DNA of 64,000 bases. Origin: Cervus elaphus. Lineage: Eukaryota; Chordata; Mammalia; Artiodactyla; Cervidae. Under the pieces are notes generated by a model. It was not told the origin of the DNA. It searched no databases and saw only the letters and a list, made by a program, of their open reading frames with translations. Positions 34,678-47,828 of the stretch are shown in pieces. A program made the translations under genes and the position numbers. Each line of letters opens with the position of its first letter. Positions within the stretch are counted from its first letter, which is position 1. Where the stretch lies: positions 43,486,001 through 43,550,000 of the forward strand of contig NC_057835.1 of assembly GCF_910594005.1 (NCBI RefSeq), read 5' to 3'.

Positions 34678-35344
34678 TAGACTACAAATAATACATCACT
34701 AAGCAATTTTTAACACAGGTTACTCTAATATTTGCTTGAAGTTATCATAGCTCCTGATAATCAGAAATGTTTAGTTCATGTATGAACTGCTAGGTGCAAA
34801 TGAATTCCAAGTTTTTGAGCAACAGTGAAAAATCTTACTGGTGGTGTGTGGAGACTGATTTTTTTCCTGTAAATTCAGAGAAATCATATATATTCTTAAA
34901 AGCAGCTCAATCACAATATTTTCCTCTCATAGATGTTACTGATATAAGAACTGTTGTGTCTGTTTATTTGCATATATATATATATATATATATACATGCA
35001 TACATATATATGTATATGCAGTATTGATGACATCCATCAAAGAAACTATAATACACTATTCAAATGAAGAACAAAAATATATACATGAGCAACAGATAGG
35101 CTCTTTAGATAGTATTCTTCATGGTAATGTAGGGTGTTTTGTTTATGTTTCCTTATATGAATAGTGTACTCTACTTTTAAGAAACCAGACAGAGTAGTTA
35201 CCATTCACTTAGAACCACAAATATTTCTGAATCTTTTACTTTCCTCATAGGTCTCTTTTCATTCATACTATGGTTTTAGACTGTAATTTTCAAATACATA
35301 TATTTATATTTATGTGGTATATCAAAATAAATTATTATATGTGT
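34678..35344. other. Non-coding spacer with (AT)n
   Basis: An (AT)n microsatellite of about 25 bp at 34972-34995 continues as ATACATGC/ATATGT imperfect repeats to 35022. No gene seen. Confidence 0.55.
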
Positions 35345-35462
35345 AATATTCCTTTATTCATTCACTCATTTTGTTACTGAGTAAGTATCTATTGATATGT
35401 GCCAGGTACCTTTTAAAATCCTTGAGAATTATGACAGGAAATCAAGCAGACAAAACAATTCC
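35345..35462 (-). mobile_element. L2 LINE 3'-end fragment
   Basis: TTCCTTTATTCATTCACTCA, TATCTATTGATATGTGCCAG match the reverse complement of the L2 terminus. Confidence 0.65.
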
Positions 35463-35472
35463 TTTTCTGATG

Positions 35473-35686
35473 GGTAAGTGTGAAAATCACTCAGTCGTAT
35501 CCAATTCTTTGTGATCCCAAGGACTGTAGCCTGCTAGCCTCTTCCGTCCGAAGAATTCTCCAGGCAGAAATATACTGGAGTGGGTTTCCTTTCCATTCTC
35601 CAGGGGATCTTCCCAACCCAGCGATCGAACCCAGGTCTCTTGCATTGCAGGCAGATTCTTTTCCATCTGAGCCTCCAGGGAAGCCT
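35473..35686 (-). mobile_element. Bov-tA SINE
   Basis: ATCACTCAGTCGTATCCAAT (tail) to GAGCCTCCAGGGAAGCCTAT (tRNA-like head, reverse complement). Full length. Confidence 0.93.
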
Positions 35687-36555
35687 ATATCAAATGGAAG
35701 AGACAGACACAAAAGAAAATGATCAGTTTTCACTTGTGGTTTGTTTTGCAAAGGAAAAACACATTTGCGATACAAGCATATATAAAAATAATTTAAATCT
35801 TAACCATAGAGTCTTTTGAAATTAAAAGAAAAGTTAATAATGGTTTGGTTTGCAAGCCAAGAATTGTGTAACTTTCAGTAGTATTTTGTGCACTGCTAAA
35901 GCACACATTTCTTTTGTGTGCCGTTCGAGATTTTTTTGTCTCACATCCTGACAAAATTTTAGATATTAAAAAATAAACTGCATAATATCACAGCTTAGAA
36001 ATTACAAAAATGACTTTTCAATCCTTCCCTTTCTTTCCATAGAAAAGGAGAGGTGAGCCTTTCGATTCATCTGTTTTTTGATAGGGTGAGCAAATTCATA
36101 AAAAAAAAAAAATCAAAATAACGATGTAAATACTTAAAGAGATCAATTCTACAATAAATTAAATTAGAAAAACTTCAGAATTCTGAATTTTAACTTATTG
36201 TTAATGTCATTAATTAAATGTAAACACACCCTGTGGAAGTTCTACTGGAGAATATTTCTGTGTCCCCATATTTTATATGCATGGAAAGTAATGGGAGCTT
36301 TGTGGTATATTTATAATCAGTATGTAAACAAGAAAAAAAGTCAGTGAAAAAATTGTGTTGCTTATTGAACATTGAAAAGTGTTAATAAATTTTAAATATC
36401 ACAATAATTATAATTGGCCAACTGCAACATACCTGACCTTACAATGAGACTTTACATAATAGGGTTAATAGATATTTGCCAATATTTTCTTTTATAATAT
36501 TTGCCTATAAATTATAGAGTTCATGATATTTAATTCATCTGTGTTTTTTAAACAT
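35687..36555. other. Non-coding spacer
   Basis: A-run at 36100-36111. Nothing else recognised. Confidence 0.45.
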
Positions 36556-36690
36556 CCATCTCCTGCTCTGACTGTAATTTATGTGAATAAAAATTCATGT
36601 CTGTTGTCCACCCAGTGTGCAGCACTTGGAAGTTGGTATACATTCAATTCCTATCTAGTGAATAAATAAATGAGCAGATAAATGAATAAA
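36556..36690 (+). mobile_element. L2 LINE 3'-end fragment (tentative)
   Basis: CTCCTGCTCTGACTGTAATT, CACCCAGTGTGCAGCACTTG, GTGAATAAATAAATGAGCAG resemble the L2 3' end in order. Confidence 0.5.
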
Positions 36691-36929
36691 ATGAAATGTG
36701 GGCTAACAGAGTAATAATGACTATCTTTTATCAGTGAATTTCAAAATCAGGTACCATTTATTGCATAATTATTATACTCCAGGTTTTGAACTTAGCTTGA
36801 CATGATCATGTATATGCCATTGAAAGTATACAAATTTAAAATTTTGATCTCTTCATGGAGGATTATAAATCATTATGAAATATCCTTTTTTTAATCTGTA
36901 TTCTGCCTTTTTTTTAAGTTTTCTTTTTC

Positions 36930-37917
36930 TGAAATGACTCTAAATGTTCTGTTTACTAGTGTTTGATGTTTTTTCCACCTTGTCACTCACTTAATTTGTA
37001 CCTTTATAATTAACATGTCTTTTATAAGCATTGCATTCTTGGGTTTTATTTTATCTATTATGACAATGTTTGTCTTTATTTGGAGCATTTAATCCATTTA
37101 CCAATGATCAGTAACATTTACATCAGTCATTCTACTATTTGTTTTATGTTTTTTCCATCTATTTTACTCTATTTCTTATCTGGCTCCTTGCCTTCATTTG
37201 TGTAACACAAGATAATATAACATTTTTGCTTTTTCTCTACTAACATGTTCATTACCTACTTCTTTATTATTACTTTAATGTTTGTCCTAAATATTAAAAC
37301 ATGCATTTGAAACTCATGGAGCTCTTGAAATATCATTTTTATAGCTTTGCCAAAAATTCTTTAACTTTGCTAACTTCCATTTTATGTTTTGCATTACTGA
37401 GAACAGGGTTCTTTGTTTGGTTTTGTTTTTTGTTTTCTCATTTATTTGAAACTCTAGAAGGTAGTATGATTATTGTTTTGTACAGTTAATGTTTATGATG
37501 CCTCACAGACTGTAGTGTTGTCTTTAGGGAACATTGTTGTTTGGCCCACAGAATTTCTTTTGCTATTTCTTTTAAAAAAGAACTGCTGGTAATTTCTGTG
37601 ATTTGTCTGAACACTTTATATTGCCCTAATTTTTAAACTATTTTCTCTGGATATATAATGCTATATTGGTGGTTGTTGGATTCAATACTTTAAAATAGAT
37701 CCTTTTTTTTTTTTTTTTTCCAAGCTTCCATTGTTTTTGGTTAGAGGTCAACTCTCTGTCTTATTATTTCTCATTTTTCTTTGACTTTATTTCTTATTTT
37801 GTCTTTATGTTTCCTAATTTGACTATGGTAGATATGATGTTCTTTGTATTTATCTTGCTTATCTATGGGTATATACCTTTTCTCAGTATTCAAAAATCTT
37901 AGATCAGCTTTTCAAAT
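36930..37917 (-). mobile_element. Old L1 (L1M-type) fragment, antisense
   Basis: Thymine-rich plus strand. TTTGGAGCATTTAATCCATT (37079) is the reverse complement of the N-terminal ORF2 region; further on, sequence resembling the minus-strand ORF1. Heavily diverged; no ORF survives. Interrupted at 37918 by a short L1 tail. Confidence 0.55.
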
Positions 37918-38002
37918 GATCAGCTTTGTCAATGTATGACAAAACCCACTGCAATGTTGTGAAGTAATTAGCCTCCAACTAATAAAAATAACTGAAAAAA
38001 AA
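37918..38002 (+). mobile_element. L1 3' tail, 85 bp, sense
   Basis: GTATGACAAAACCCACTGCA, AAGTAATTAGCCTCCAACTA, then AATAAAAATAACTG and A8. This is the end of the younger L1 type. Short candidate TSD TCAAAT at 37912-37917 and 38003-38008. Confidence 0.78.
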
Positions 38003-38765
38003 TCAAATACTGATTTTGTCTCATTCTCCTTCCTCACTTTCTGAGACATTATCAACATGCAAGCTAGAATAATTGACTGAACCATTTATAGGTATTATGT
38101 TCCCATCTGTACTTTTAATTTTTTCTCTGTTTTCAGTTTGCATATTTTTATTGATCCGTCTTCAAATCTAACAATTAATCCTGACTTTTGCTTTACTCTA
38201 ATTGCTCTTAAACACATATATTGAGGTTTCAAATTTTTTAGTCTGACTTTAAATTTCACAATTATTTTATAGATTCCTCTAATTTGGTGAAATTTTCCAT
38301 TGAAACTTTTTTTTTCTGTCTCATTACATCTATTTTTGAATATATGAATCATTATTTTAAAATACTTTCAGATAACCCCAATAACTTCATCTCTAATTAT
38401 TTCTTTTAGTCTCTGGTCATTTGGTCTCATCTTTTTTGTCATTTGTATTGAATGATAAGACTTGCAAATGACTGGCAATTTTCACTCAATGGCATATATT
38501 TTATTTATTTATTTATTTTTAAACAGTGTAGTTCCAAATAATGTTAACTTCCTCCAGAGGGAACACATCTTTTCCTCTAATAGGCAAATACATGTGGGAG
38601 CTATCAGCTTAATCAAATCCGAGATTGCCTTGATTCAAAACTGGACCATGCTCTGGGTTCTGTTTACCTTTTGTTTGCCTCATTTTTGAGGCATAAATCT
38701 CCAGGGAATTCAGATGAAAGCCTATTGTTTTCATCGAAGCCCCTCTACCAGTGTGACTTGAACTT
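38003..38765 (-). mobile_element. Old L1 fragment, antisense, continuation
   Basis: Diverged L1 5' region on the minus strand (CCTCCAGAGGGAACACATCT and following resemble old L1M 5' sequence). A (TTTA)n run lies at about 38500-38520. Assignment is by style rather than exact match. Confidence 0.4.
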
Positions 38766-39695
38766 TAAAGCTCCATTCTCAGCATTTTGAGAATGTTACA
38801 AAATCTGCTCTGCTTTTCAAGGATTTTTGGCTTAGACTTTAACCTACCATTCCCCACAGGTTCAGAATTTGGGCAACTGTTTTGATGGTAAATCAAACTA
38901 TTAACTTTAAACTCTTCAGGCATTGAGGGTTGTTTTTTTTTTTTTTTTTTAATTCTAAAAATGCCAAAAGCTTTGCTGTTTTCTCTATCTCCACCCCTTA
39001 GAAGCAATCAACTTGGGTTCTTGCTTCCCTGCCTACAGAGAAAATGACTGCTGTTTCAAATGCTAGTCAACTAACCTTTCCACAATTCAGTCCAAAAACA
39101 AAACAAACAAACAAAAAAAAAATGGATAAAGGTAGCAGTTTGTGAGTTTATGAGTTGATTTCTATGTCTTTGCAATTTCAAAATTTGTAACAGTAAATAC
39201 TAACATGTTTCAGGATATTGAAATTCAGATCAGGGTCTCTTCTAAACAGTCATTAATAAAAGATGAAAGGATGCTGATGGAAAAATATAGCTCTTATTAA
39301 GCTGCATAATATAAATATAAATATCAGAAACTATTAATTCAATTTATTTCTTGGATTTTATTGTCATTGAATAGATGAGGTGACAAACTTTCAAATATTC
39401 ATGAAAACGTAAGTGTAAAAAAATTGAAATTGTTTTTAATAAGGCATTTTATCAGGCTTACAGTGCCGTATCTTACATGATTTGAACAATATTGGTTTAT
39501 CACTATTTATATTTAGGAAGTAAGTAACAAATCTTTTTATGTACAAATTATCATTTACAGTTTTATTTTTAATAGTGAGGAATTTTAATGAAGAATAAAA
39601 ACTCTATCAACAGAATAATTTCTTTATAGCTTGCTTTATGATTTTTTTTAAATTACAGAAAAATTAAAAAAAATATTTGTAAGCCACATTATGGA
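38766..39695. other. Non-coding spacer
   Basis: T18 at about 38932-38949. Nothing else recognised, possibly more decayed L1 at the left. Confidence 0.4.
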
Positions 39696-39708
39696 CATAA
39701 TTTAGAAA

Positions 39709-39870
39709 ACATGAAAGTCACTCAGTCATGTCCAGTTCTTTGAGACCCCATGGACTGTAGCCCCACCAGGCTCCTCTGGGCATGGAACTCTCCAGGCAAG
39801 AATACTGGAGTGGGTTGCCATTCCTTTCTCCAGGGGATCTCCCCAACCCAAGGACTGAACCCAGGCCTCC
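39709..39870 (-). mobile_element. BOV-A/Bov-tA SINE with TSD
   Basis: GTCACTCAGTCATGTCCAGT to GAACCCAGGCCTCC on the reverse strand; tRNA head truncated. TSD CATAATTTAGAAA (39696-39708) and CATAATTTAGGAA (39871-39883). Confidence 0.92.
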
Positions 39871-40155
39871 CATAATTTAGGAAGTCATGTGCTAATGCTG
39901 TGATTGAAGAGTATATGAAGATTATGGAAACACAAAATTATGTCAATATCTTTCTTTAATATAGGTGAATAGAGCATTATATGACATTGGTTTCTATTTA
40001 TTTAATTTTGTTTGTAATTGCTACAAAAGTGTAAACTATACCAGCAGTGAATTTAAAGTACTTCAAGGTAAAACTAATGGCTTTTTCTTAATTTAAAAAT
40101 ATAGGTGCAATGATTAGTATGCCAAGATTATTTAGTAGAAAACATGGGAATTAAA

Positions 40156-40174
40156 CTAAATATCTCATGCTTTT
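40156..40174. repeat. Diverged TSD of the large L1, left copy
   Basis: CTAAATATCTCATGCTTTT, compared with CTAAATATGTCACATTTT at 52413-52430. They differ by two or three changes, and TTTTAA follows the right copy. Confidence 0.7.
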
Positions 40175-43100
40175 ATTTTTAATTAATTTATTTTTTATTG
40201 AAGGATAATTGCCTTACAGAATTTTGTTGTTTTCTGTCAAACCTCAACATGAATCAGCCATAGCTATACATATATCCCCTCCCCTTTGAACCTCCCTCCC
40301 GTCTCCCTCCCCATCCCACCCCTCTAGGTTGATACAGAGCCCCTGTTTGAGTTTCCTGAGCCAGACAGCAAATCCCCGTTGGCTATCTATTTTACACATG
40401 GTAATGTAAGTTTCCATGTTATTCTTTCCGTACATCTCACCCTCTCCTCCCCTCTCCCCATATACATACGTCTATTCTCTATGTCCGTTTCTCCATTGCT
40501 GCCCTGCAAATAAATGTTTCAGTATCATTTCTCTAGATTCCATATATATGTGTTAGAATACAGTATCTATCTTTCTTTTTCTGATTCACGTCACTCTGTA
40601 TAATAGGTTCTAGGTTCATCCACCTCATTAGAACTGACTCAAATGCATTCCTTTTAATGACTGAGTAATATTTCATTGTGTATGTATATCACAACTTCTT
40701 TATCCATTCATCTGTCAATGGACATTTAGGTTGCTTCCATGTACTAACTATTGTAACCAGTGCTGCAACAAACAATGGGATACAAGTGTCTCTTTCAATT
40801 TTGGTTTCCTCGGGGTATATGCCTAGGAGTGGGATTGCTGGGTCATATGGTGGTTTTATCCTTAGTTTTTTAAGGAATCTCCATACTGTCTTCCATAGTG
40901 TCTGTATCAATTTACATTCCCAGCAACAGTGCAAGAGTGTTCCCTTTTCTCCACACCCTTTCCGGCATTTATTGTTTGTAGATTTTTTGATGAGAGCCAT
41001 TCTGACTGGTATGAGGTGATATGTTGTTGTAGTTTTGATTTGCATTTCTCTAATAATGAACGATGTTGAGCATCTTTTCATCTGTATGTCTTCTTTGAAG
41101 AAATGTCTGTTTAGGTCTTTTTCCCGTTTTCTGATTGGGTTTTTATTTTTCTGTCTTTGAGTTGTATGAGCTGCTTATATATTTTGGAAATCAATCCTTT
41201 GTCGGTTGTTTCATTTGTTATTATTTTCTCCCATTCTGAGGGTTGTCTTTTCACATTGCTTAAAGCTTCCTTTGTTGTGCAAAAGCTTTTAAGTTTAATC
41301 ACGTCCCACTTGTTTACATTTGTTTTTATTTCTGTAACTCTAAGAGGTGTGTCATAGAGGCTCTTGCTTTGATTTACGTTATTGAGTGTTCTGCCTATGT
41401 TTTCCTTTAAGAGTTTTATAGTATCTGGTCTTACATTTAGGTCTTTAATTCACTTTGAGTTTATCTTTGTGTATAGTGCTAGGAAGTGTCCTAATTTCAT
41501 TCTTTTACACGTAGCTGTCCAGTTTTCCCAGCACCATTTACTGAAGAGGCTGTCTTTGCCCCATTGTATATTCTTGATTCCTTTGTCAAAAATAAGGTAC
41601 CCATAGATTCATGGGTTTACTTCTGGGCTTTCTATCTTGTTCCATTGTCTATATTTCTGTTTTTGTGCCAGTACCATACTGTCTTAACGACTGTAACTTT
41701 GTAGCATAACCTGAAGTCAGGAAGCTTGATTCCTCCAGCTTCATTCTTCTTTCTCAAGACTGATTTGGCTATGCCAGGTCTTTTGTGTTTCCATATGAAT
41801 TGTGAAATTTTTTGTTATAGTTCTGTCAAGAATGCCATTGGTAATTTGATAGGGATGGCATTAAATCTGTAGATTGCATTTGATAGCATAGTCATTTTCA
41901 CAATGTTGATTCTTTCTACCCAGGAACATGGAGTAGCTCTCCACCTGTTTATGACATCTTTGATTTCTTTCATTAGTGTCGTATAGTTTTCTGTGTAGAG
42001 TTCTTTCTTCTCCTTAGGTAAGTTTATTCCTAGATATTCAATTCTTTTTGTTGCAGTGGTGAATGGGATTGATTCTTCAATTGTTCTTTATATTTTTCAT
42101 TGTTAGTATATAGAAATGCAAGTGATTTCTGTGTATTGATTTTATATCCTGCAACTTTGCTAAATTCACTGATTAGCTCTAGTAATTTTCTGATACTATC
42201 TTTAGGGTATTCTACGAACAGTATCATGTCATCTGCAAACAGTGAGAGCTTTACTTCTTTCCAATCTGGATTCCTTTTCTTTCCTTTTCTTCTCTGATGG
42301 CTGTAGCTAGGACTTCCAGAACTATGTTGAATAATAGTGGTGAAAGTGGACACCCTTGTCTTATTCCTGATCTCATGGGGGAATGCTTTCAGTTTTTTAA
42401 CACTGAAATAAAGTTTGTGTCAGTCTTATCATACATGGCCTTTACTATGTTGAGGTAGATTCCTTCTATGCCTATTTTTTGAAGAGTTTTAATCATAAAT
42501 AGGTGCTGAATGTCATCAAAGGCTTTTACTGCATCTATTGAGATGATATGGTTTTTATATTTCAATTTGTTAATATGGTGTATCACATTGATTGATTTCC
42601 ATGTATATAAAAGAATCCCTGCATCCCTGGAATAAACCCAACTTGATCATGTTGTATGAGCTTTTTGATATGTTGCTGAATTCTGTTTGCTAAAATTTTG
42701 TTGAGGATTTTTGCATCTATATTCATCAGTGATATTGGTCTATAGTTTTCTTTTGTGTGTTGTCTTTGTCTGGTGTTCGTATCAGGGTGATGGTGGTCTC
42801 GTAGAATGAATTTGAAAGTGTTCCTTCCTCTGCAGTTTTTTGAAAGTTTTAGAAGGATAAGCATTAGCTCTTGTCTAAATGTTTGATAGAATTCTCCTGT
42901 GAAGCCATCGGGTCCTGGGCTTTTGTTTTTAGGGACATTTATGATCACAGCTTCAATTTCAGTGCTTGTAATTGGGTTGCTCATAATTTCTATTTGTTCC
43001 TGGTTCAGTCTTGGAAGAGTGAACTTTTCTAAGAATCTGTCCATTTCTTCCAGGTTATCTATTTTATTGCCATAAGTTGTTCATAATAGCCTCTTACAAG

Positions 43101-44202
43101 CCTTTGTATTTCTTCATTGTCTGTTGCAACCTCTCCTTTTTCATTTCTAATTTTGTTGATTTGATTCTTCTCTCTTTTTTTCTTGATGAGTCTGGCTAAA
43201 GGTTTGTCAATTTTGTTTATCTTCTCAAAGAAACAGCTTTTAGTTTTATTCATCTTTACTCTTATTTCTTTCATTTCTTTTTCATTTACTTATGCTCAGA
43301 TATTTATGATTTCTTTCTTTCTACTAATTTGGGTTTTTTACTTCCTCTTTTTCCAGTTGCTTTAGCTGTAATGTTAGGTTGTCTATTCGATGTTTTTCTG
43401 TTTCTGGAGATAGGATTGTATTGCTCTAAACTTCCCAGACTGCTTTCGCTGCATCCCATAGGTTTAGAGTTGTTATGTTTTCATTTCTAGAAATTTCATT
43501 TCTAGAAATTTTTTGATTTCCCTTTCAATGCCTTCAGTAACCTGTTGGTTATTTAGAACCGTGTTGTTTAATCTTCATGTGTTTGTGTTTTTACAGTTTT
43601 TTTTTTCCTTGTAATTGATATCTAGTCTCATAGCATTGTGGTCAGAGAAGATGGTTAATACAATTTAAATTTTCTTAAATTTACTGAGGTTTGATTTGTG
43701 ACTCAAGAAGTGGTCTATCCTGGAGAATGTTCCATGTGCACTTGAAAATAAGGTGTATACTTTTGAATTTGGATGGAATGTCCTGAAGATATCAATGAGA
43801 TTCATCTCATCTAATGTATCATTTAAGATGTGTTTCCTTTCTAATTTTATGTTTTTATGATCTGTCCACTGGTGTGAGTGGGGTGTTAAAGTCTCCTACT
43901 ATTATTGTGTTACTGTCAATTTCTCCTTTTATGTCTGTTAGTGTTTGTATTATGTATTGCGATGCTCCTATGTTGGGTGCATAGATATTTACAATTGTTA
44001 CGTCTTCCTCTTGGATTGATCCCTTGATCATTATGTAGTATCCTTCCTTATGCCTTGTAATCTTCTTTATTTCAAAGTCTATTTTGCCTGACCTGAAGAT
44101 TGCTACTCCAATTATTTTTTACTTCCCATTTGCATGGAATATATTTTTCGATTCTCTCACTTTCAGTCAATATATATCTTGAGGTCTGAAGTGGGTTTCT
44201 TG

Positions 44203-46209
44203 TTCAGTTCAGTTTTGTTTGGTCATTCTTTGCGTCCAACTCTTTGCGACCCCATGTACTGCAGCACACCAGGCCACCCTGTCCATCACCATCTCCCGGA
44301 GTTTACTAAAACTCATGTCCATTGAGTCAGTGATGCCATCCAATCAATTCATGCTCTGTTGTCCCCTTCTCCTCCTGCCTTCAATCTTTCCCAGCACCAG
44401 GGTCTTTTCAAATGAGTCATTTCTTCACATCAAGTGACCAAAGTATTGGAGTTTCAGCTTCATCATCAGTCCTTCCAATGAATATTCAGGACTGATATAC
44501 TTTAGGATGGACTGGTTGGATCTCCTTGCAGTCCAAGGGACTCTCAAGAGTCTTCTCCAACACCACAGTTCAAAAGCATCAATTCTTCGGTGCTCAGCTT
44601 TCTTTATAGTCCAAGTCTCACATCCATACATGACCACTGGAAAAACCATAGGCTTGACTAGATGGACCTTTGTTGGCAAAGTAATGTCTCTGCTTTTTAA
44701 TATGCTGTCTAGGTTGGTCATAACTTTTCTTCCAAGAAGTAAGCGTCTTTTAATTTCATGACTGCAATCACCTTCTGCAGTGATTTTGAAGCCCACTATA
44801 ATAAAGTCTGTCACTGTTTCCACTGTTTCCCCATCATTTCCCATGAAGTGATGGGACCAGATGCCATGATCTTAATTTTCGGAATGTTGAGTTTTATGTG
44901 AACTTTTTCACTCTCCTCTTTCACTTTCATCAAGAGAATTTTAGTTCTTCACTTTCTGCCATAAGGGTGGTGTCATCTGCATATCTGAGGTTATTGATAT
45001 TTCTCCCAGCAATCTTGATTCCAGCTTGTGCTTCATCCAGCCCAGCATTTCTCATGATGTACTCCACATATAAGTTAAATAAGCAGGGTGACGATATACA
45101 GCCTTGACACACTCCTTTCCCTATTTGGAACCAGTCTGTTGTTCCATGTCCAGTTCTAACTTTTGTTTCTTGACCTGCACACAGATTTTTCAAGAGGCAG
45201 GTCAGGTGTTCTGGTAGTGCCATCTCTTTAAGAATTTTCCACAGTTTGTTGTGATCCACACAGTCAAAGGCTTTGGCATAGTCAATAAAGCAGAAATAGA
45301 TGTTTTTCTGGAACTCTCTTGCTTTTTTGATGATCCAAAGGATGTTGGCAATTTGGTCTCTGATTCCTCTGCCTTTTCTAAATCCAGCTTGAACATCTGG
45401 AAATTCACATCTCACGTACTGTAGAAGCCTGGCTTGGAGAATTTTGAGCAATACTTCACTAGCATGTGAGATGAGTGCAACTGTGTGATAGTTTGAGCAT
45501 TCTTTGGTATTGCCTTTCTTTGGGATTGGAAGGAAAACTGACCTTTTCCAGTCCCGTCGCCACTGCTGAGTTTTCCAAATTCCCTGGCATATTGAGTGCA
45601 GCACTTTCACAGCATCATCTTTCAGGATGTGAAATAGCTCAACTGGAATTCCATCACCTGCACTAGCTTTGTTGATAGTGATGCTTCCTAAGGCCCACTT
45701 GACTTCTCATTCCATGATGTCTGGCTCTAGGTGAGTGATCACACCATCATGATTATCTGGGTCATGAGGATATTTTTTGTATAGTTCTTCTGTGTGTTCT
45801 TCTTAATATCTTCTGCTTCTGTTAGGTCCATACCATTTCTGTCCTTCATTGAGCCTATCTTTGCATGAAATGTTCCTTTGGTATCTCTAATTTTCTTTAC
45901 GAGATCTCTAATCTTTCCCCATTCTATGTTTTTCTCTGTTTCTTTGCACTGATCACTGAGGAAGTCTTTCTTATCTTTCCTTGCTGTTCTTTGGAACTCT
46001 GCATTCAAATGGGTGTATCTTTCCTTTTCTCCTTTGCTTTTCACTTCTCTTCTTTTCACAGATATTTGCAAGGCTTCTTCAGACAACCATTTTGATTTTT
46101 TGCATTTCTTTTTCTTGGGGATGATCTTGCGCCTTGTCTCCTGTACAATGTCATGAACCTCTGTCCATGGTTCATTCGGCACTGTGTCTTTCAGATCTAA
46201 TCCCTTGAA
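44203..46209 (-). mobile_element. BovB LINE, antisense, 2.0 kb, inside L1 ORF2
   Basis: Begins with TTCAGTTCAG and runs through the reverse transcriptase to the post-endonuclease linker (FKGLDLKDTVPNEPWTEVHD). TTTCTTG at 44196-44202 and 46210-46216 is a 7-bp TSD. L1 reading resumes exactly after it (TAGACAGCATAT). A minus-strand frame crossing the right boundary (45739-46260) starts with L1-derived residues and becomes BovB. Confidence 0.94.
44930..45610 (-). pseudogene. BovB reverse transcriptase fragment (226 aa)
   Basis: Open from VLHSICQGIWKTQQWRRDWK through SHASEVLLKILQARLL, QAGFRKGRG and FCFIDYAKAFDCVDH (motif A with Asp intact) to NLRYADDTTLMAESEE, where it shifts frame. Compared with the copy at 731-2209 it keeps both motif-A Asp and YADD, but is cut off at both ends by frameshifts. 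Confidence 0.9.
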
Positions 46210-46399
46210 TTTCTTGTAGACAGCATATATATGGGTCTCATTTTTTTTTTTTAAATACATTCAGCTAGTCTGTGTCTTTTGGTTGGAGCACTTAATCCAT
46301 TTACATTGAAAGTAATTATTGGTATTTATGTTCCTATTGCTATTTTCTAATTATTTGGAGTTCATTTTGTAGATCTTTTTTCTTATGTTGTATTTCTTG

Positions 46400-47645
46400 A
46401 CTATATAATTCCCTTTAACATTTGTTTCAAAGCTGGTTTGCTGGTGCTGAATTCTCTTGACTTTTGCCCTTTTGAAGTTTTTTATTTTTCCATCAATTTT
46501 GAATGAGATCCTTGCTGGGAGAGTAATCTTGGTTGTAGATTTTTCCCTTTCAGTACTTTAATTATATCCTGCCATTGCCTTCTGGCCTGCAGAGTTTCTG
46601 CTGAAAGATTAGCTGTAAAGAACATGAGGTTTCCCTTGTATGTTATTTGTTGCTTCTCCCTTGCTGCTTTTAATATTCTTTCATTGTGTTTCAGTTTAGT
46701 TCAGTTCAGTCGCTCAGTCGTGTCCCACTCTTTGCGACCCCATGAATTGCAGCATGCCAGGCCTCCCTGTCCATTACCAACTCCCAGAATTTACTCAAAC
46801 TCATGTCCATTGAGCTGGTGATGCCATCCAGCCATCTCATCCTCTGTCTTCCCCTTCTCCTCCTGCCCCTAATCCCTCCCAGCATCAGGGTCTTTTCCAA
46901 TGAGTCAACTCTTCGCATGAGGTGGCCAAAGCATTGGAGTTTCAGTTTCAGCATCAGTCCTTCCAATGTGTTGAGTCTTTGTTAATTTGATTGATATGTT
47001 TCTTGGCATGTTTCTCCTTGGGTTTATCCTGTATGGGACTCTTTGTGCCTCTTGGACTTGATTGGCTATTTCGTTTCCATGTTGGGGAAATTCTCAACTA
47101 TAATCTCTTCAGAAATTTTCTCATACCCTTTCTTTTTCTCTTCTTCTTCATCTAAGGCCCTTATAATTCGAATGTTGGTGCATTTGATATTGTCCCAGTG
47201 GTCTCCGATACTCTCCTCAGCTCTTTTCATTCTTTTCACTTATTCTGTTCTTCAGAAGTTATTACACCATTTTATCTTCCACCTTATTGATTTGTTCTTC
47301 TGCTTCAGATATTCTGCTACTGATTCCATCTAGAGTATTTTTAACTTCAGTAAGTGTGCTGTTTATTCTGTATGCTTATGCTTTTATTCTTCTAGGTCTC
47401 TATTAACTGACACTGTGTTTTCTCCATTTTGTTTTCAAGGTTTCTGATCATTTTTACTATCCATTCTGAATACTTTTTCAGTTAATTTTCCTATTTCCTC
47501 TTCATTTATTTGAACTTCTGTGTTTCTAGTTTGTTCCTTCATTTGTGCAATATTTCTCTGCTTTTTCACTTTTAAAAAGTGATTGTTTGTATCCTTTCCC
47601 CAGGCTTCAAGTAAAGTTGAATTCTTTCCCTGAAGAAAGTTCAAT
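46400..47645 (-). pseudogene. L1 ORF1 (RNA-binding chaperone), broken
   Basis: ORF1p coats L1 RNA as a trimer through an N-terminal coiled coil. The N-terminal piece is open at 47435-47644 and contains QMKEQTRNTEVQINEEEIGK, an Asn/Glu-rich start typical of L1 ORF1; the C-terminal RNA-binding part is frameshifted at 46400-46690. A 276-bp BovB splits it at 46691-46966. Confidence 0.75.
46691..46966 (-). mobile_element. BovB LINE, antisense 3' fragment, inside L1 ORF1
   Basis: CAGTTCAGTCGCTCAGTCGT at the left, ending GCATCAGTCCTTCCAA. Flanked by TGTGTT at 46685-46690 and 46967-46972. The L1 ORF1 sequence is continuous when it is removed. Confidence 0.93.
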
Positions 47646-47828
47646 TCTTTCTTCCTTTTGGTTTCTGCCCTCCTAAGGTGGGTCCAGTGGTTTTTGTGAG
47701 CTTCCTATAGGTTCAGCTTTGTGCTGAGCTTTTGTGTGTTTTTTAGTTTTTCCTCTGATGGGCAAGGCTGAGTGAGGTTGTATTCCTGTCTGCTGATGAC
47801 TGGGTTTATATTTTTGCTTTGTTTGTTG

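Larger units (their letters stand above)
40535..46340 (-). pseudogene. L1 ORF2 (endonuclease-reverse transcriptase), broken
   Basis: Reading right to left: N-terminal endonuclease start (FNVNGLSAPTKRHRLAE near 46290-46330), endonuclease core with the NIYAPN motif near 43980, reverse transcriptase pieces (42583-43044 with ENYRPISLMNIDAKILNKI; motif A ISIDAVKAFDDIQH in 42389-42586; FADDMILF box in 42030-42353), and the C-terminal cysteine region (KCRKGCGEKGTLLHCCWEC in 40689-41081, with CX3C, H and C). The order is normal, but at least six frames are needed. A BovB interrupts it at 44203-46209. In intact L1, ORF2p nicks DNA and primes reverse transcription; this copy is dead. Confidence 0.88.
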
